This document shows positions 1 to 6,045 of a stretch of 18,128 nt of DNA, piece after piece. The notes under the pieces are model-generated. The model did no database searches. It saw only the letters and a list, made by a program, of their open reading frames with translations, and was not told where the DNA came from. This stretch comes from JAGWNR01 sp964565685 (GTDB lineage Bacteria > Patescibacteriota > Minisyncoccia > Phycocordibacterales > PALSA-1337). A program made the position numbers and the translations under genes. Position 1 is the stretch's first letter; the number at the start of each line of letters is the position of its first letter. The DNA lies in contig CAZMFR010000011.1 in NCBI GenBank assembly GCA_964565685.1, forward strand, positions 1-18,128, read 5' to 3'.

Positions 1-380
1 CGTCGAGTTACTATTATCAACAAGAGAGTGTCCTACTTAAGGGGTAACTGGAGGGTAGGATTCCACCGATAGCTATATCATACCTGTATACCTTGTCAAG
101 TCGACTGTGATGTTCAATAGCTTGGACGCAATTCAATGGCTAATTTTCGTGAAGAATTTGATCCCTTGACTCATCAGTCTATGTAGACCTAAAAATAGGG
201 ATAATACGTTGCAATGACACATCTCTAGCACTGCTCGACTTGGCGGGCACTATGGCTTGAAGTTGGAGCATATATTATGGGGAATCAATGCCTACAATCA
301 GCATAAGATATTCACATGCAAGGCCTTGCTTTTTAGATTATTTTCTGCTAGGATATCCCATGATCGTAAGATCACGAATT
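1..380. other. Non-coding left end with one repeat copy
   Basis: I see no convincing gene here. The only plus-strand ORF starting in this stretch (from 257) has no recognisable domain and overlaps the 3' end of the NYN gene. The stretch holds one copy of a diverged intergenic repeat (about 217-273) shared with about 1534-1564 and 2464-2491. It also holds a small hairpin, TGATC-GTAA-GATCA, near 363-376. Confidence 0.6.
217..273. repeat. Intergenic repeat copy R1
   Basis: Two halves match other intergenic sites in the window. Positions 217-244 (starting acacatctc, ending gctcgacttggc) match 2464-2491 at 23 of 28 bases. Positions 243-273 (gcgggc...gttggagcatat) match 1534-1564 at 28 of 31 bases. 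R1 is therefore the fullest copy, and the others keep one half each. The origin is unknown. It could be a decayed mobile or REP-like element. Confidence 0.55.
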
Positions 381-1166
381 CTAGAGCTTGGGGGCCTCTT
401 CACGGAGGTCCCCTTTGCGTTCCTCTAGTTCCCTTTTCCAACATATAAAATCACGGATCTTTTGAATATCGAAAATCATCAAACCTTTTGGAACTAGGTC
501 GGACAATTCCCTTGAAACCTTACGGGCTGTAGCAAACAGGATTACTTTCCTTCCTGTGCTCATCAACTTCTCTACCGGATCAGTGAAATCGCTGTCACCA
601 CTCCACAAGACAAAAGTTTCGGCATTATTATGTTCATGATCCATAAGCATGTCCACGCCTATCTCGACATCAAAGTTACACTTCATGTCTTTGATCGAAT
701 AGATACCTTTTTTGTTCATATCCTTGAAACGTTCATTCAGATATTCAATAGTTGATATCTCGTATTGTTTGAGCAATGCGCGTTTGACGAACTGGTCAAG
801 CAAGACTGTGGAATCCGGTAATATGCTTGATGCGTTTATGGAAAAATCCATTATCTTTACCGGCTTTGTTCGGAGGATAAACTTGCAATTTTCTGCTTCT
901 TTCTTTTCTTTCTCTGAACGCTCGTCTCCGGCGAGATATCCGTTATAAAAATTTATGGCTTCAGCTTCAATGGTGTCAAAGGAGGATAAGAACTGTTTGA
1001 TCCTCTTTAACTCTATATGCCAGCCGAGTTTACTGCTCCAAGGCCTTACGTTGGCATAGTCGATATAAACACGGGTTTTAGTGGAGAAAATATCCTCGAG
1101 TTGTTTTATAACCTCTTTTTTGGTTTCCGCTATTTTCTCGATTTTTTCTGTTTTAGCAGTGAACAT
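381..1166 (-). CDS. NYN-domain (LabA/DUF88-like) putative ribonuclease
   Basis: A 261-aa protein of the NYN family (PIN-like nucleases related to LabA/DUF88). The acidic metal-binding signature is visible in order: YIDYANV (D36, N39), then FDVEIGVDMLMD (D166, D172), then LWSGDSDF (D191, D193). These are the residues expected to coordinate Mg2+ in this fold, so RNA cleavage or processing is the likely activity; the substrate cannot be read from sequence. Residues 1-30 form a charged helix before the domain, and the tail (245-261) is charged. Its ATG lies 4 nt after the stop of the upstream KTSC gene, so the two are probably one transcript. No Shine-Dalgarno is obvious. The last codons form a hairpin (about 390-413) but no clear U-tract follows on the minus strand. 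Confidence 0.85.
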   Translation of the reverse strand: MFTAKTEKIEKIAETKKEVIKQLEDIFSTKTRVYIDYANVRPWSSKLGWHIELKRIKQFLSSFDTIEAEAINFYNGYLAGDERSEKEKKEAENCKFILRTKPVKIMDFSINASSILPDSTVLLDQFVKRALLKQYEISTIEYLNERFKDMNKKGIYSIKDMKCNFDVEIGVDMLMDHEHNNAETFVLWSGDSDFTDPVEKLMSTGRKVILFATARKVSRELSDLVPKGLMIFDIQKIRDFICWKRELEERKGDLREEAPKL

Positions 1167-1170
1167 GGTA

Positions 1171-1383
1171 TTAGCTTACTTTTTGATAACGGTAATTGTA
1201 TTTTATGTGATCATCAAGAAATTGACCATGCGAAGAAGCGCTCATAAATTGAGCATACACATTAGTGGGTACGTTAAAATATTGATAGACATCCCCAGAA
1301 TCAAACTCTACTTCCAAAGTTGCCGTTGAATAGTCATAACCGATTGATCGGATATTTGATGATATTACTTGCGTTCTATTCAT
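1171..1383 (-). CDS. KTSC-domain small protein
   Basis: A 70-aa protein consisting almost entirely of a KTSC domain (named for its occurrence at the C-terminus of some lysyl-tRNA synthetases). The typical pattern is seen: SSNIRSIGYD near the N-terminus, LEVEFDSGDVYQYFNVP in the middle, then YAQFMSASSHGQF and a final Y-x-Y region. The molecular role of stand-alone KTSC proteins is not established; nucleic-acid binding is sometimes suggested. It is the first gene of a two-gene unit with the NYN nuclease, 4 nt apart. An extended -10 box, TG-A-TATAAT, lies at 1408-1416, giving a predicted leader of about 18 nt. Confidence 0.8.
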   Translation of the reverse strand: MNRTQVISSNIRSIGYDYSTATLEVEFDSGDVYQYFNVPTNVYAQFMSASSHGQFLDDHIKYNYRYQKVS

Positions 1384-1407
1384 AATTAGATCTTTTAATT
1401 AAAGCGT

Positions 1408-1416
1408 ATTATATCA
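1408..1416 (-). promoter_or_regulatory. Extended -10 promoter of the KTSC-NYN unit
   Basis: On the minus strand the sequence reads TGATATAAT, a perfect extended -10 (TGn + TATAAT), 24 nt before the ATG at 1383. No good -35 hexamer is seen at the usual distance, as is common for extended -10 promoters. Confidence 0.6.
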
Positions 1417-1430
1417 CGCCTATAAACAAA

Positions 1431-1460
1431 ACTGCCCTTGCTCTTGCGAGCAGTGGCAGT
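1431..1460 (-). terminator. Intrinsic terminator between the GNAT and KTSC genes
   Basis: A 13-position stem with one mismatch and one wobble (arms actgcccttgctc and gagcagtggcagt) closes a TTGC loop. On the minus strand it is followed by TTTTGTTTAT. It lies about 360 nt after the GNAT stop and just upstream of the KTSC promoter, so it would insulate the two units. Confidence 0.55.
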
Positions 1461-1533
1461 GATGTTAACAGAGATACTATACACAACCACACGGCATAAT
1501 ACAAGCATTAGGAGTGTATTAGGTTAAACACCA

Positions 1534-1564
1534 GCGGGCGATATGGCTGGAAGTTGGAGCATAT
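1534..1564. repeat. Intergenic repeat copy R2
   Basis: Thirty-one bases beginning gcgggc and ending gttggagcatat match 243-273 with three substitutions. Only the right half of R1 is preserved. Confidence 0.5.
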
Positions 1565-1820
1565 TTGTTATCTAGTCAGATGCAAGAATTCTAGTCTATC
1601 ATTAGATATTTTTGCATTTAAACTCATATGATTATATACCAAACAATATAAAAATAATCTTTTTCTTATCCTTGTCGACGGACATATAGTATGGGTTCGG
1701 GCAAGACGACTACGAGCTAGAACCGTGGTTAGTCAAACTCAGATTGGCAGATTTAAGCAGTTTTGGTATATCAAATTGACGCAACTTGAGCGCTCAGAAA
1801 ATACAAACATGCTAGTTATA

Positions 1821-2399
1821 CTACTTTGTGTTATTATGCTTTTTTTGCAAAGGCAATATCATTTCTGTAATTTCTAGCATTTTACCAGTAGAATTTGAAT
1901 ATCTCTCATCAAAGGTTTTCTTTCCTGTTTCAGAAAAGCCTAGTCTATTGTAAAAATTAATAGCCTTTGAATTCAAGGAGAAAACATCAAGGATGGTAAT
2001 TACATCTGGATTCAATAGTTTATAGACTTCATAAAATAATCTATCACTCAATCCAGTACCTTGAAACTCAGACAAAACATATACTGCCTCTATTCTATTG
2101 TTATCTTTATTCTTTTCTGCAAAACAACAACCAACGATCCTTCTGTCCTCGTCTCTTGCAATCAATAGAATATCTGCTTCAGTAAAAGCTGTAATTGATT
2201 TTTTGAGTTTTGTCGCACCTTCTTCAATTTTGTTAGGGTTAAAATGATCCGCTATCTCTTCCGCAGACCACCCGCACAATTTATACATCCCTTTTGAGGA
2301 TTCAGTCACCAATAGTTGGATACCTTGTGCATCGTTAGGAATTGCTCTAAGTATTTCAATTTTTTTCGGCTTCGTTTCAAAATATATTTTATCTTCCAT
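1821..2399 (-). CDS. GNAT-family N-acetyltransferase
   Basis: A 192-aa protein of the Gcn5-related acetyltransferase fold, which transfers an acetyl group from acetyl-CoA to an amine. Motif A is clear at about residues 103-122 (IEAVYVLSEFQGTGLSDRLF), where Q-G-T-G-L is the pyrophosphate-binding turn. Motif B follows as NSKAINFYNRLGF (143-155). The substrate is not predictable. I chose ATG 2399 (MEDKIYF) rather than the ATG eight codons upstream. A perfect extended -10 (TGCTATAAT, 2406-2414) ends 6 nt before ATG 2399, and transcription would begin at about that ATG, so the upstream ATG would not be transcribed. The mRNA is therefore predicted to be leaderless. The gene stands alone between repeats and remnants, which fits an accessory gene. 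Confidence 0.85.
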   Translation of the reverse strand: MEDKIYFETKPKKIEILRAIPNDAQGIQLLVTESSKGMYKLCGWSAEEIADHFNPNKIEEGATKLKKSITAFTEADILLIARDEDRRIVGCCFAEKNKDNNRIEAVYVLSEFQGTGLSDRLFYEVYKLLNPDVITILDVFSLNSKAINFYNRLGFSETGKKTFDERYSNSTGKMLEITEMILPLQKKHNNTK

Positions 2400-2405
2400 A
2401 GTATA

Positions 2406-2414
2406 ATTATAGCA
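2406..2414 (-). promoter_or_regulatory. Extended -10 promoter of the GNAT gene (leaderless)
   Basis: Minus-strand TGCTATAAT is followed by TATACT and then the ATG. The 6-nt gap places +1 on the A of the start codon. The same element and spacing recur before zwf and the small upstream ORF at 15549. Confidence 0.65.
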
Positions 2415-2463
2415 ACTTTTCACGAGTTTTATAACTATGCAAACCTACAAAATCATTACATTA

Positions 2464-2491
2464 ACACATCTCGTGCGACGCTCGACTTGGC
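2464..2491. repeat. Intergenic repeat copy R3
   Basis: Matches the left half of R1 (217-244) at 23 of 28 bases, including acacatctc and gctcgacttggc exactly. Directly after it comes a long hairpin (2501-2537) that R1 and R2 lack. Confidence 0.5.
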
Positions 2492-2500
2492 AGCGATGTG

Positions 2501-2537
2501 GGGTCCAACACAGATAGTGCGGGTCGGTGCTGGACCC
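2501..2537. repeat. Long inverted repeat (11-bp arms)
   Basis: Arms gggtccaacac (2501-2511) and gtgctggaccc (2527-2537) flank a 15-nt loop. In plus-strand RNA there is one A-C mismatch. In minus-strand RNA that position becomes a G-U wobble, so the stem is complete on the minus strand. No U-run follows on either strand, so it is not an obvious terminator. Confidence 0.55.
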
Positions 2538-2590
2538 ATTATGAAACAAGAATTAGATAAGTGTCTATAGTCTACTAAGGTTTTAATCCC

Positions 2591-2734
2591 TTATTGTCTT
2601 AACTTTAAAAAGATTTCAAGTTGTTTAGATCGTTCTGGCACACCTTTTTCCTTTCGCATGATATCTGTGATTCCCGACTCTTGATCAGTTGCCATCGGTT
2701 GGAGTTGCCATGGGCCGTTTTCATCTTTTTTAAA
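2591..2734 (-). pseudogene. C-terminal fragment of an unrecognised protein
   Basis: The minus strand encodes about 48 protein-like residues ending at a TAA (2591-2593). They include DENGPWQLQPMATD, then ESGITDIMRKEKGVPE, then RSKQLEIFLKLRQ. The frame is open only to a stop at 2762-2764 and has no suitable start, so the N-terminal part is missing. The sequence looks like genuine coding sequence, but I do not recognise the family. It ends where the plus-strand recombinase similarity begins (about 2735-2740), so both genes appear cut at one rearrangement junction, or an assembly joint. Confidence 0.5.
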
Positions 2735-2738
2735 TTGT

Positions 2739-3500
2739 GTCCCCGTTCTCAATGGTCGCAATCATCCTCGACCGCAAACGCATTTCTTTGCCCTTCGCGG
2801 ATTTTTAAAGTGTGAAAATTGCGGCTGTTCTTTCACCGCTTCCGTCAAAAAAGGTCATCAGTACTATTACTGCACAAACAGCAAAGGCGGCTGTGAAGAG
2901 CACAAAAAATATTCGAGAGAAACAGTTCTCTATGAAAAGATCGCAGACACGTTCGATCGCATTAATTTTGACGAGGAGAAAATTGAGTTGATGTACAAGT
3001 CAGCCAAAGAGATGACCGATACCAAGGATACCTATGCAGAAGCGGCTTTAACGACCCTTCAAAAGAGCCAAAACGACCTTACAACGAAAGAATCCCGTCT
3101 TTTCGATGCTTTCCTTGCACTACAAATCGGAAAAGAGATATACGACAGCAAAGTCATTGAAATTCAAAATGAGCGTGTCTCCCTTGCCAAACAGATCAAA
3201 GAAACCGAAGTAAAATTGAATCAGGGAGTTTTAACCTTGGAACCGGTCAAGGATCTATTTATACAAGCAAGCAGAGCCAAAAAAGAATTTTTGGAACAAG
3301 ACGAACAAGGAAAACGAATTATTGTCTCAAAGTTACTTTGGAACCTTTCCATGAGAAATCAAAGCGTGGCTCAAGTCAGCTTTAAAAGTCCTTACGACAT
3401 ACTGGCAAAAACCCCTAAAAACACTGAAATTTCTCAATTGCGGGCGATCGAGGAATCGGACCTCGGTCAGCGGATTTGGAGGCCGCAGTTTTACCACTAA
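2739..3500 (+). pseudogene. C-terminal remnant of a large serine recombinase
   Basis: From about 2739 the frame encodes a recombinase zinc beta-ribbon: GRNHPRPQTHFFALRGFLKC, then ENCGC, about 17 residues, then YYYCTNSKGGCEEH (four cysteines, CxxC...CxxxxxxC). A long coiled-coil segment follows (about residues 75-190), as in large serine recombinases used by integrative elements. The catalytic N-terminal resolvase domain and most of the recombinase domain are absent, and an in-frame stop lies at 2682. The first ATG (2988) is downstream of the zinc ribbon, so no functional protein is expected. The frame reads on into the antisense of the tRNA-Trp gene and stops there at 3500; the last roughly 20 residues are therefore tRNA-derived. 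It is the only broken protein gene on the plus strand, consistent with an eroded integrated element. Confidence 0.8.
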
Positions 3501-3511
3501 ACTAATCGCCC
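3441..3511 (-). tRNA. trnW: tRNA-Trp (anticodon CCA)
   Basis: Read by eye, the minus strand folds into a full cloverleaf of 71 nt. The acceptor GGGCGAT pairs perfectly with ATCGCCC. The D-stem is GTTT/AAAC around AGTGGTA. The anticodon loop is CTCCAAA, giving anticodon CCA. The T-stem is CGAGG/CCTCG around TCCGATT, and the discriminator is G, the bacterial Trp identity base. The 3' CCA is not encoded. Two oddities are a C31-U39 mismatch closing the anticodon stem and C instead of T at the second T-loop position. It lies downstream of rpmG, matching the common bacterial association of rpmG with tRNA-Trp. Its 3' end coincides with the junction to the recombinase remnant, the usual place for tRNA-targeted integration. 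Confidence 0.88.
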
Positions 3512-3711
3512 AGAATGCAAGATCTATGATTCAGGACCCAAGAAAAATACGAGCATGCTTGCGCCCATTCTTGAAGCTTGGATTCTGAATCTGTTGATTT
3601 TAAATCGACCGGATGGATTATATTACAAAAAGTCTATTTCTGCTATAGAGGAGGGGCGTGGCTATGCATTCATAGACATGACGTCCGAGAGAAAACAAAA
3701 GAACGCACTCG

Positions 3712-3867
3712 CTATTTCTTCGCCTCTTTGAAGACGATGTGTTTGCGCAATTTGGCGCTGTATTTCTTGAGCTCTATCTTCTTTTCGACTTTCTTCTTGT
3801 TCTTGCGCGACCAATAGACCTCGCCGGTCTGTTTGTTCTTCAATTGTATGAGTTGATTTTGGGACAT
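3712..3867 (-). CDS. rpmG: 50S ribosomal protein L33, zinc-free type
   Basis: A 51-aa basic protein (starts MSQNQLIQLKNKQTGEVYWS) matching L33 of the large ribosomal subunit. It has the Y-W-S-R-K-N-K-K core, then KKIELKKYS and LRKHIVFKEAK at the end. L33 often carries two CxxC pairs that bind zinc. Here both are replaced (KNKQTG and KKYSAK), so this is the cysteine-free form. ATG 3867 is preceded by a strong promoter (3891-3919). It is followed after about 200 nt by tRNA-Trp on the same strand and may be co-transcribed with it; I see no clear terminator between them. Confidence 0.9.
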   Translation of the reverse strand: MSQNQLIQLKNKQTGEVYWSRKNKKKVEKKIELKKYSAKLRKHIVFKEAKK

Positions 3868-3890
3868 GGTTATTTAATATTGTTCAGCCA

Positions 3891-3919
3891 ACTATAGCAA
3901 ATATATGTCATTTATGCAA
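3891..3919 (-). promoter_or_regulatory. rpmG promoter
   Basis: Minus-strand -35 TTGCAT (3914-3919), a 17-nt spacer and -10 TATAGT (3891-3896). Predicted +1 is near 3884, giving a leader of about 17 nt. It is among the best-matching promoters in the window. Confidence 0.7.
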
Positions 3920-3967
3920 GAAATTTTATTCATCGGAGAAATAGCCAAAATCCTCAGGTTCCTAGTC

Positions 3968-4042
3968 GAAAGTCAAAGATCAAAAGACAAAAGTTAAAGT
4001 ACAAAATCAAAAGTAAGTGACTTTAACATCTGCTTTTGATTT
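3968..4042. repeat. Degenerate AAAGTCAAAG-type array with inverted repeat at the mrdA end
   Basis: Positions 3968-4017 consist of degenerate words such as AAAGTCAAAG, CAAAAGACAAAAG and AAAGTTAAAG with almost no C or G otherwise. The 10-bp inverted repeat aaatcaaaag (4004-4013) and cttttgattt (4033-4042) ends within the stop codon of the PBP2 gene. It may help end transcription, but the stem has only AT-rich pairs and no clean U-tract, so a terminator call would be weak. Confidence 0.45.
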
Positions 4043-5780
4043 ACTTGAAATATTCTGGCGCATTCACATTCATCCAATCAAAGGTGGCGCGCATGACAGC
4101 CACAGCGCCGACATTATTTGATACAGGACCGCGTTCCATGACGACGGCAAAAGCATATTCCGGATCGTTATAAGGAAAATATCCGGTGATCCATGAATTG
4201 ACGGTCTGCTTTGTGGTACCTAGCTGGGCTGTGCCGGATTTTGCGGCTACATCGACATAGGGCAAGTTCAGAGCCCCGTCGGTGCCATTGCCGCTCTTTA
4301 CGCTTTGGTGCAGGCCTTCGCGAACCACCTGGAAGTCTGCCGCCGGCAGGTTGACATTGCGCAGAACGACTGGTGTAGAATCGATATCAGCCGGCTCAGC
4401 GCCCATCTTGATTATGGTCGGATTTAGAAGATCTCCACCATTGGCGATAGCCGCCACAGCTCTGACCATCTGTATAGGAGAAGCTTGAAAGCCATATTGT
4501 CCGATAGCGGTATGATATGTGTCGCCTATGCGCCATGTGCTATCGTCAGGAAATGTCTCGGCTTTCCATGCCGGCGAGGGGATCAACCCGGACGATCCGC
4601 TAAAAAAAGAGTTGGCTATCGCTTGGCCGAACCCGAACAAGCTAAAATATTGATCCAATTTCGTTATTCCTAGACCTTTTTGATTTTGATAGCCGCCGCC
4701 GACTTCATAAAAATAAACGTCCGAAGAGACCGATAGAGCGTCCTCCATATCCACCCACCCTTGCGCTCTCCAATCCCTAAAAACGCTGGATTGCGCCGGG
4801 TCATATGGATTCGGTATGGAGATAGAGCCGGTCGAAAGTATCTTGGTAGACGGATCGATTATGCCCTCGTTCAGCGCGCCCATGGCAACGTATGGCTTGA
4901 CGGTCGAACCAGGAGCATATAGCCCGTCTATGGCGCGATTGAGAAAAGGATTCTGCGGATCTTTCAAAAAAGAACTTATGGCCGCAGTATCGGTCTTGTC
5001 GGTCATAATCTGCGAATCATATTCCGGATAGCTGGCGATGGCTATGACCTCGCCGGTATGTATGTTCATGACGATGCCGGAACCACCCTGGAAGCCGTGC
5101 AAGGTAGCGATATTCTGGATATTCTTATAGAGCTCGCTTTGCACTTCTGAATCGATCGAAAGGGTGACATTTTGCCCTGAAACGGCCGGCTGTTCCACGT
5201 TTTGCGATTGAATATTCCCTCTCGCATCGACTTCGATCAAACGCAAGCCGTTTTTCCCTTGCAGGATATCGTTAAAATATTTCTCCACGCCGTCAGAGCC
5301 GACAAAGTCTTCTTGATAATAAAATCCAGAGCTGTCTTTTGACGGATATTGCACATAGCCGAGAGTCTGAGACAAGCCGGTAGAAGTAGAATACTCGCGC
5401 ATCGGCACATCCGGATCGCCTGCCGGACCAGGCACGTTCCATGCCAGTTCAATGCCGTTTCTATCATAGATTATCCCGCGGGTGGCAAAAAGCGGCGTTG
5501 AATGCAGAGTGTTGCTTGTCGCTGAATCCGCATAAAAACCGCCTTCATGCATCTGGAGAAACCATGCCCGACCGGCAAATAAAGCTAAAATGAGCGCGGC
5601 AACGCCGCCAAGGACAAAAATACTGATAGTCGATATGGGCTTTTCTAGGCGACCTTCGAATTGGTCTGCATCGAAATGCGGGATATTCTTTGAATCGGCC
5701 AATATTTCATCAGGAAAGATCTCGTCGCGAGAGCGATTTTTTCTCTTTAATAAAGAATGCCGTTTTAGGAAGTTGTTCAT
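4041..5780 (-). CDS. mrdA: Penicillin-binding protein 2, elongation-specific transpeptidase
   Basis: A 579-aa monofunctional class B PBP that cross-links peptidoglycan during cell elongation. Order: a cytoplasmic tail (1-48), one membrane anchor (51-73, ISIFVLGGVAALILALFAG), a PBP dimerisation domain (about 95-205), and the transpeptidase domain (about 225-575). The active-site motifs are S292-T-V-K295 (SxxK), S352-S-D354 and K514-S-G-T517 (KSGT in place of KTGT). ATG 5780 is preferred over a possible start 36 codons upstream. It overlaps the mreD stop as ATGA, has AGGA a few bases upstream, and leads straight into the tail-anchor layout; the longer version would add mreD-frame shadow sequence. 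It is the last gene of the mreB-mreC-mreD-mrdA operon and probably translationally coupled to mreD. Confidence 0.93.
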   Translation of the reverse strand: MNNFLKRHSLLKRKNRSRDEIFPDEILADSKNIPHFDADQFEGRLEKPISTISIFVLGGVAALILALFAGRAWFLQMHEGGFYADSATSNTLHSTPLFATRGIIYDRNGIELAWNVPGPAGDPDVPMREYSTSTGLSQTLGYVQYPSKDSSGFYYQEDFVGSDGVEKYFNDILQGKNGLRLIEVDARGNIQSQNVEQPAVSGQNVTLSIDSEVQSELYKNIQNIATLHGFQGGSGIVMNIHTGEVIAIASYPEYDSQIMTDKTDTAAISSFLKDPQNPFLNRAIDGLYAPGSTVKPYVAMGALNEGIIDPSTKILSTGSISIPNPYDPAQSSVFRDWRAQGWVDMEDALSVSSDVYFYEVGGGYQNQKGLGITKLDQYFSLFGFGQAIANSFFSGSSGLIPSPAWKAETFPDDSTWRIGDTYHTAIGQYGFQASPIQMVRAVAAIANGGDLLNPTIIKMGAEPADIDSTPVVLRNVNLPAADFQVVREGLHQSVKSGNGTDGALNLPYVDVAAKSGTAQLGTTKQTVNSWITGYFPYNDPEYAFAVVMERGPVSNNVGAVAVMRATFDWMNVNAPEYFK

Positions 5781-6028
5781 ATCCTCGTCCTTCGCTTGAA
5801 CACTTCGATTATAACAAATATCACGAATGCCGCGCTGACGCCATAAAGAGAATGCATCCCATATAGTGAGTCCATCGCCAATCCCCATGCGATGATCTCA
5901 TAATACGGCGCAAAAATCCAAGCAAATGCGATAGAAAAGACGATGATCGACCACAGAGGAAACCATGCAAGCAAAATGACCATGATTATATCTGCCGCTA
6001 TCCTGAAAATGGTTTTATATTTCTGCAT
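5777..6028 (-). CDS. mreD: MreD-like small membrane protein
   Basis: An 83-aa, very hydrophobic protein with about three membrane segments (roughly 7-27, 28-56 and 62-79) and a basic C-terminal KRRTR. Identification rests mainly on position between mreC and mrdA and on topology. Typical MreD proteins are about twice as long, so this is a reduced version. MreD is thought to scaffold the elongasome together with MreC and PBP2. Its TGA overlaps the mrdA ATG by 4 nt, and it starts 17 nt after the mreC stop. Confidence 0.75.
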   Translation of the reverse strand: MQKYKTIFRIAADIIMVILLAWFPLWSIIVFSIAFAWIFAPYYEIIAWGLAMDSLYGMHSLYGVSAAFVIFVIIEVFKRRTRI

Positions 6029-6045
6029 GAATGTAACGATGAATC

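Larger units (their letters stand above)
1384..1820. other. Gene-free interval
   Basis: No coding frame looks real here. The interval holds the KTSC promoter (1408-1416), a terminator-like hairpin (1431-1460), repeat copy R2 (1534-1564) and a 10-bp palindrome TGAGCGCTCA around 1788-1797. The rest is AT-rich with no structure I can name. Confidence 0.55.

Noticed and set aside
390..413. Hairpin at the NYN gene end as a terminator
   Set aside because: The stem (GGGG-CCTC/GAGG-CCCC) is strong but lies within the coding end, and no U-tract follows on the minus strand.
257..448. 63-codon plus-strand ORF at the left end
   Set aside because: It starts inside repeat R1, overlaps the NYN 3' end antisense, and has no coding signature.
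1693..1727. GGTTC...GAACC segment resembling a tRNA T-arm
   Set aside because: No acceptor, D- or anticodon arms can be drawn around it.
5781..5888. N-terminal extension of PBP2 by 36 residues
   Set aside because: It overlaps mreD in another frame, has no PBP features and no ribosome-binding site. ATG 5780 overlaps the mreD stop as ATGA, as expected for coupled genes.
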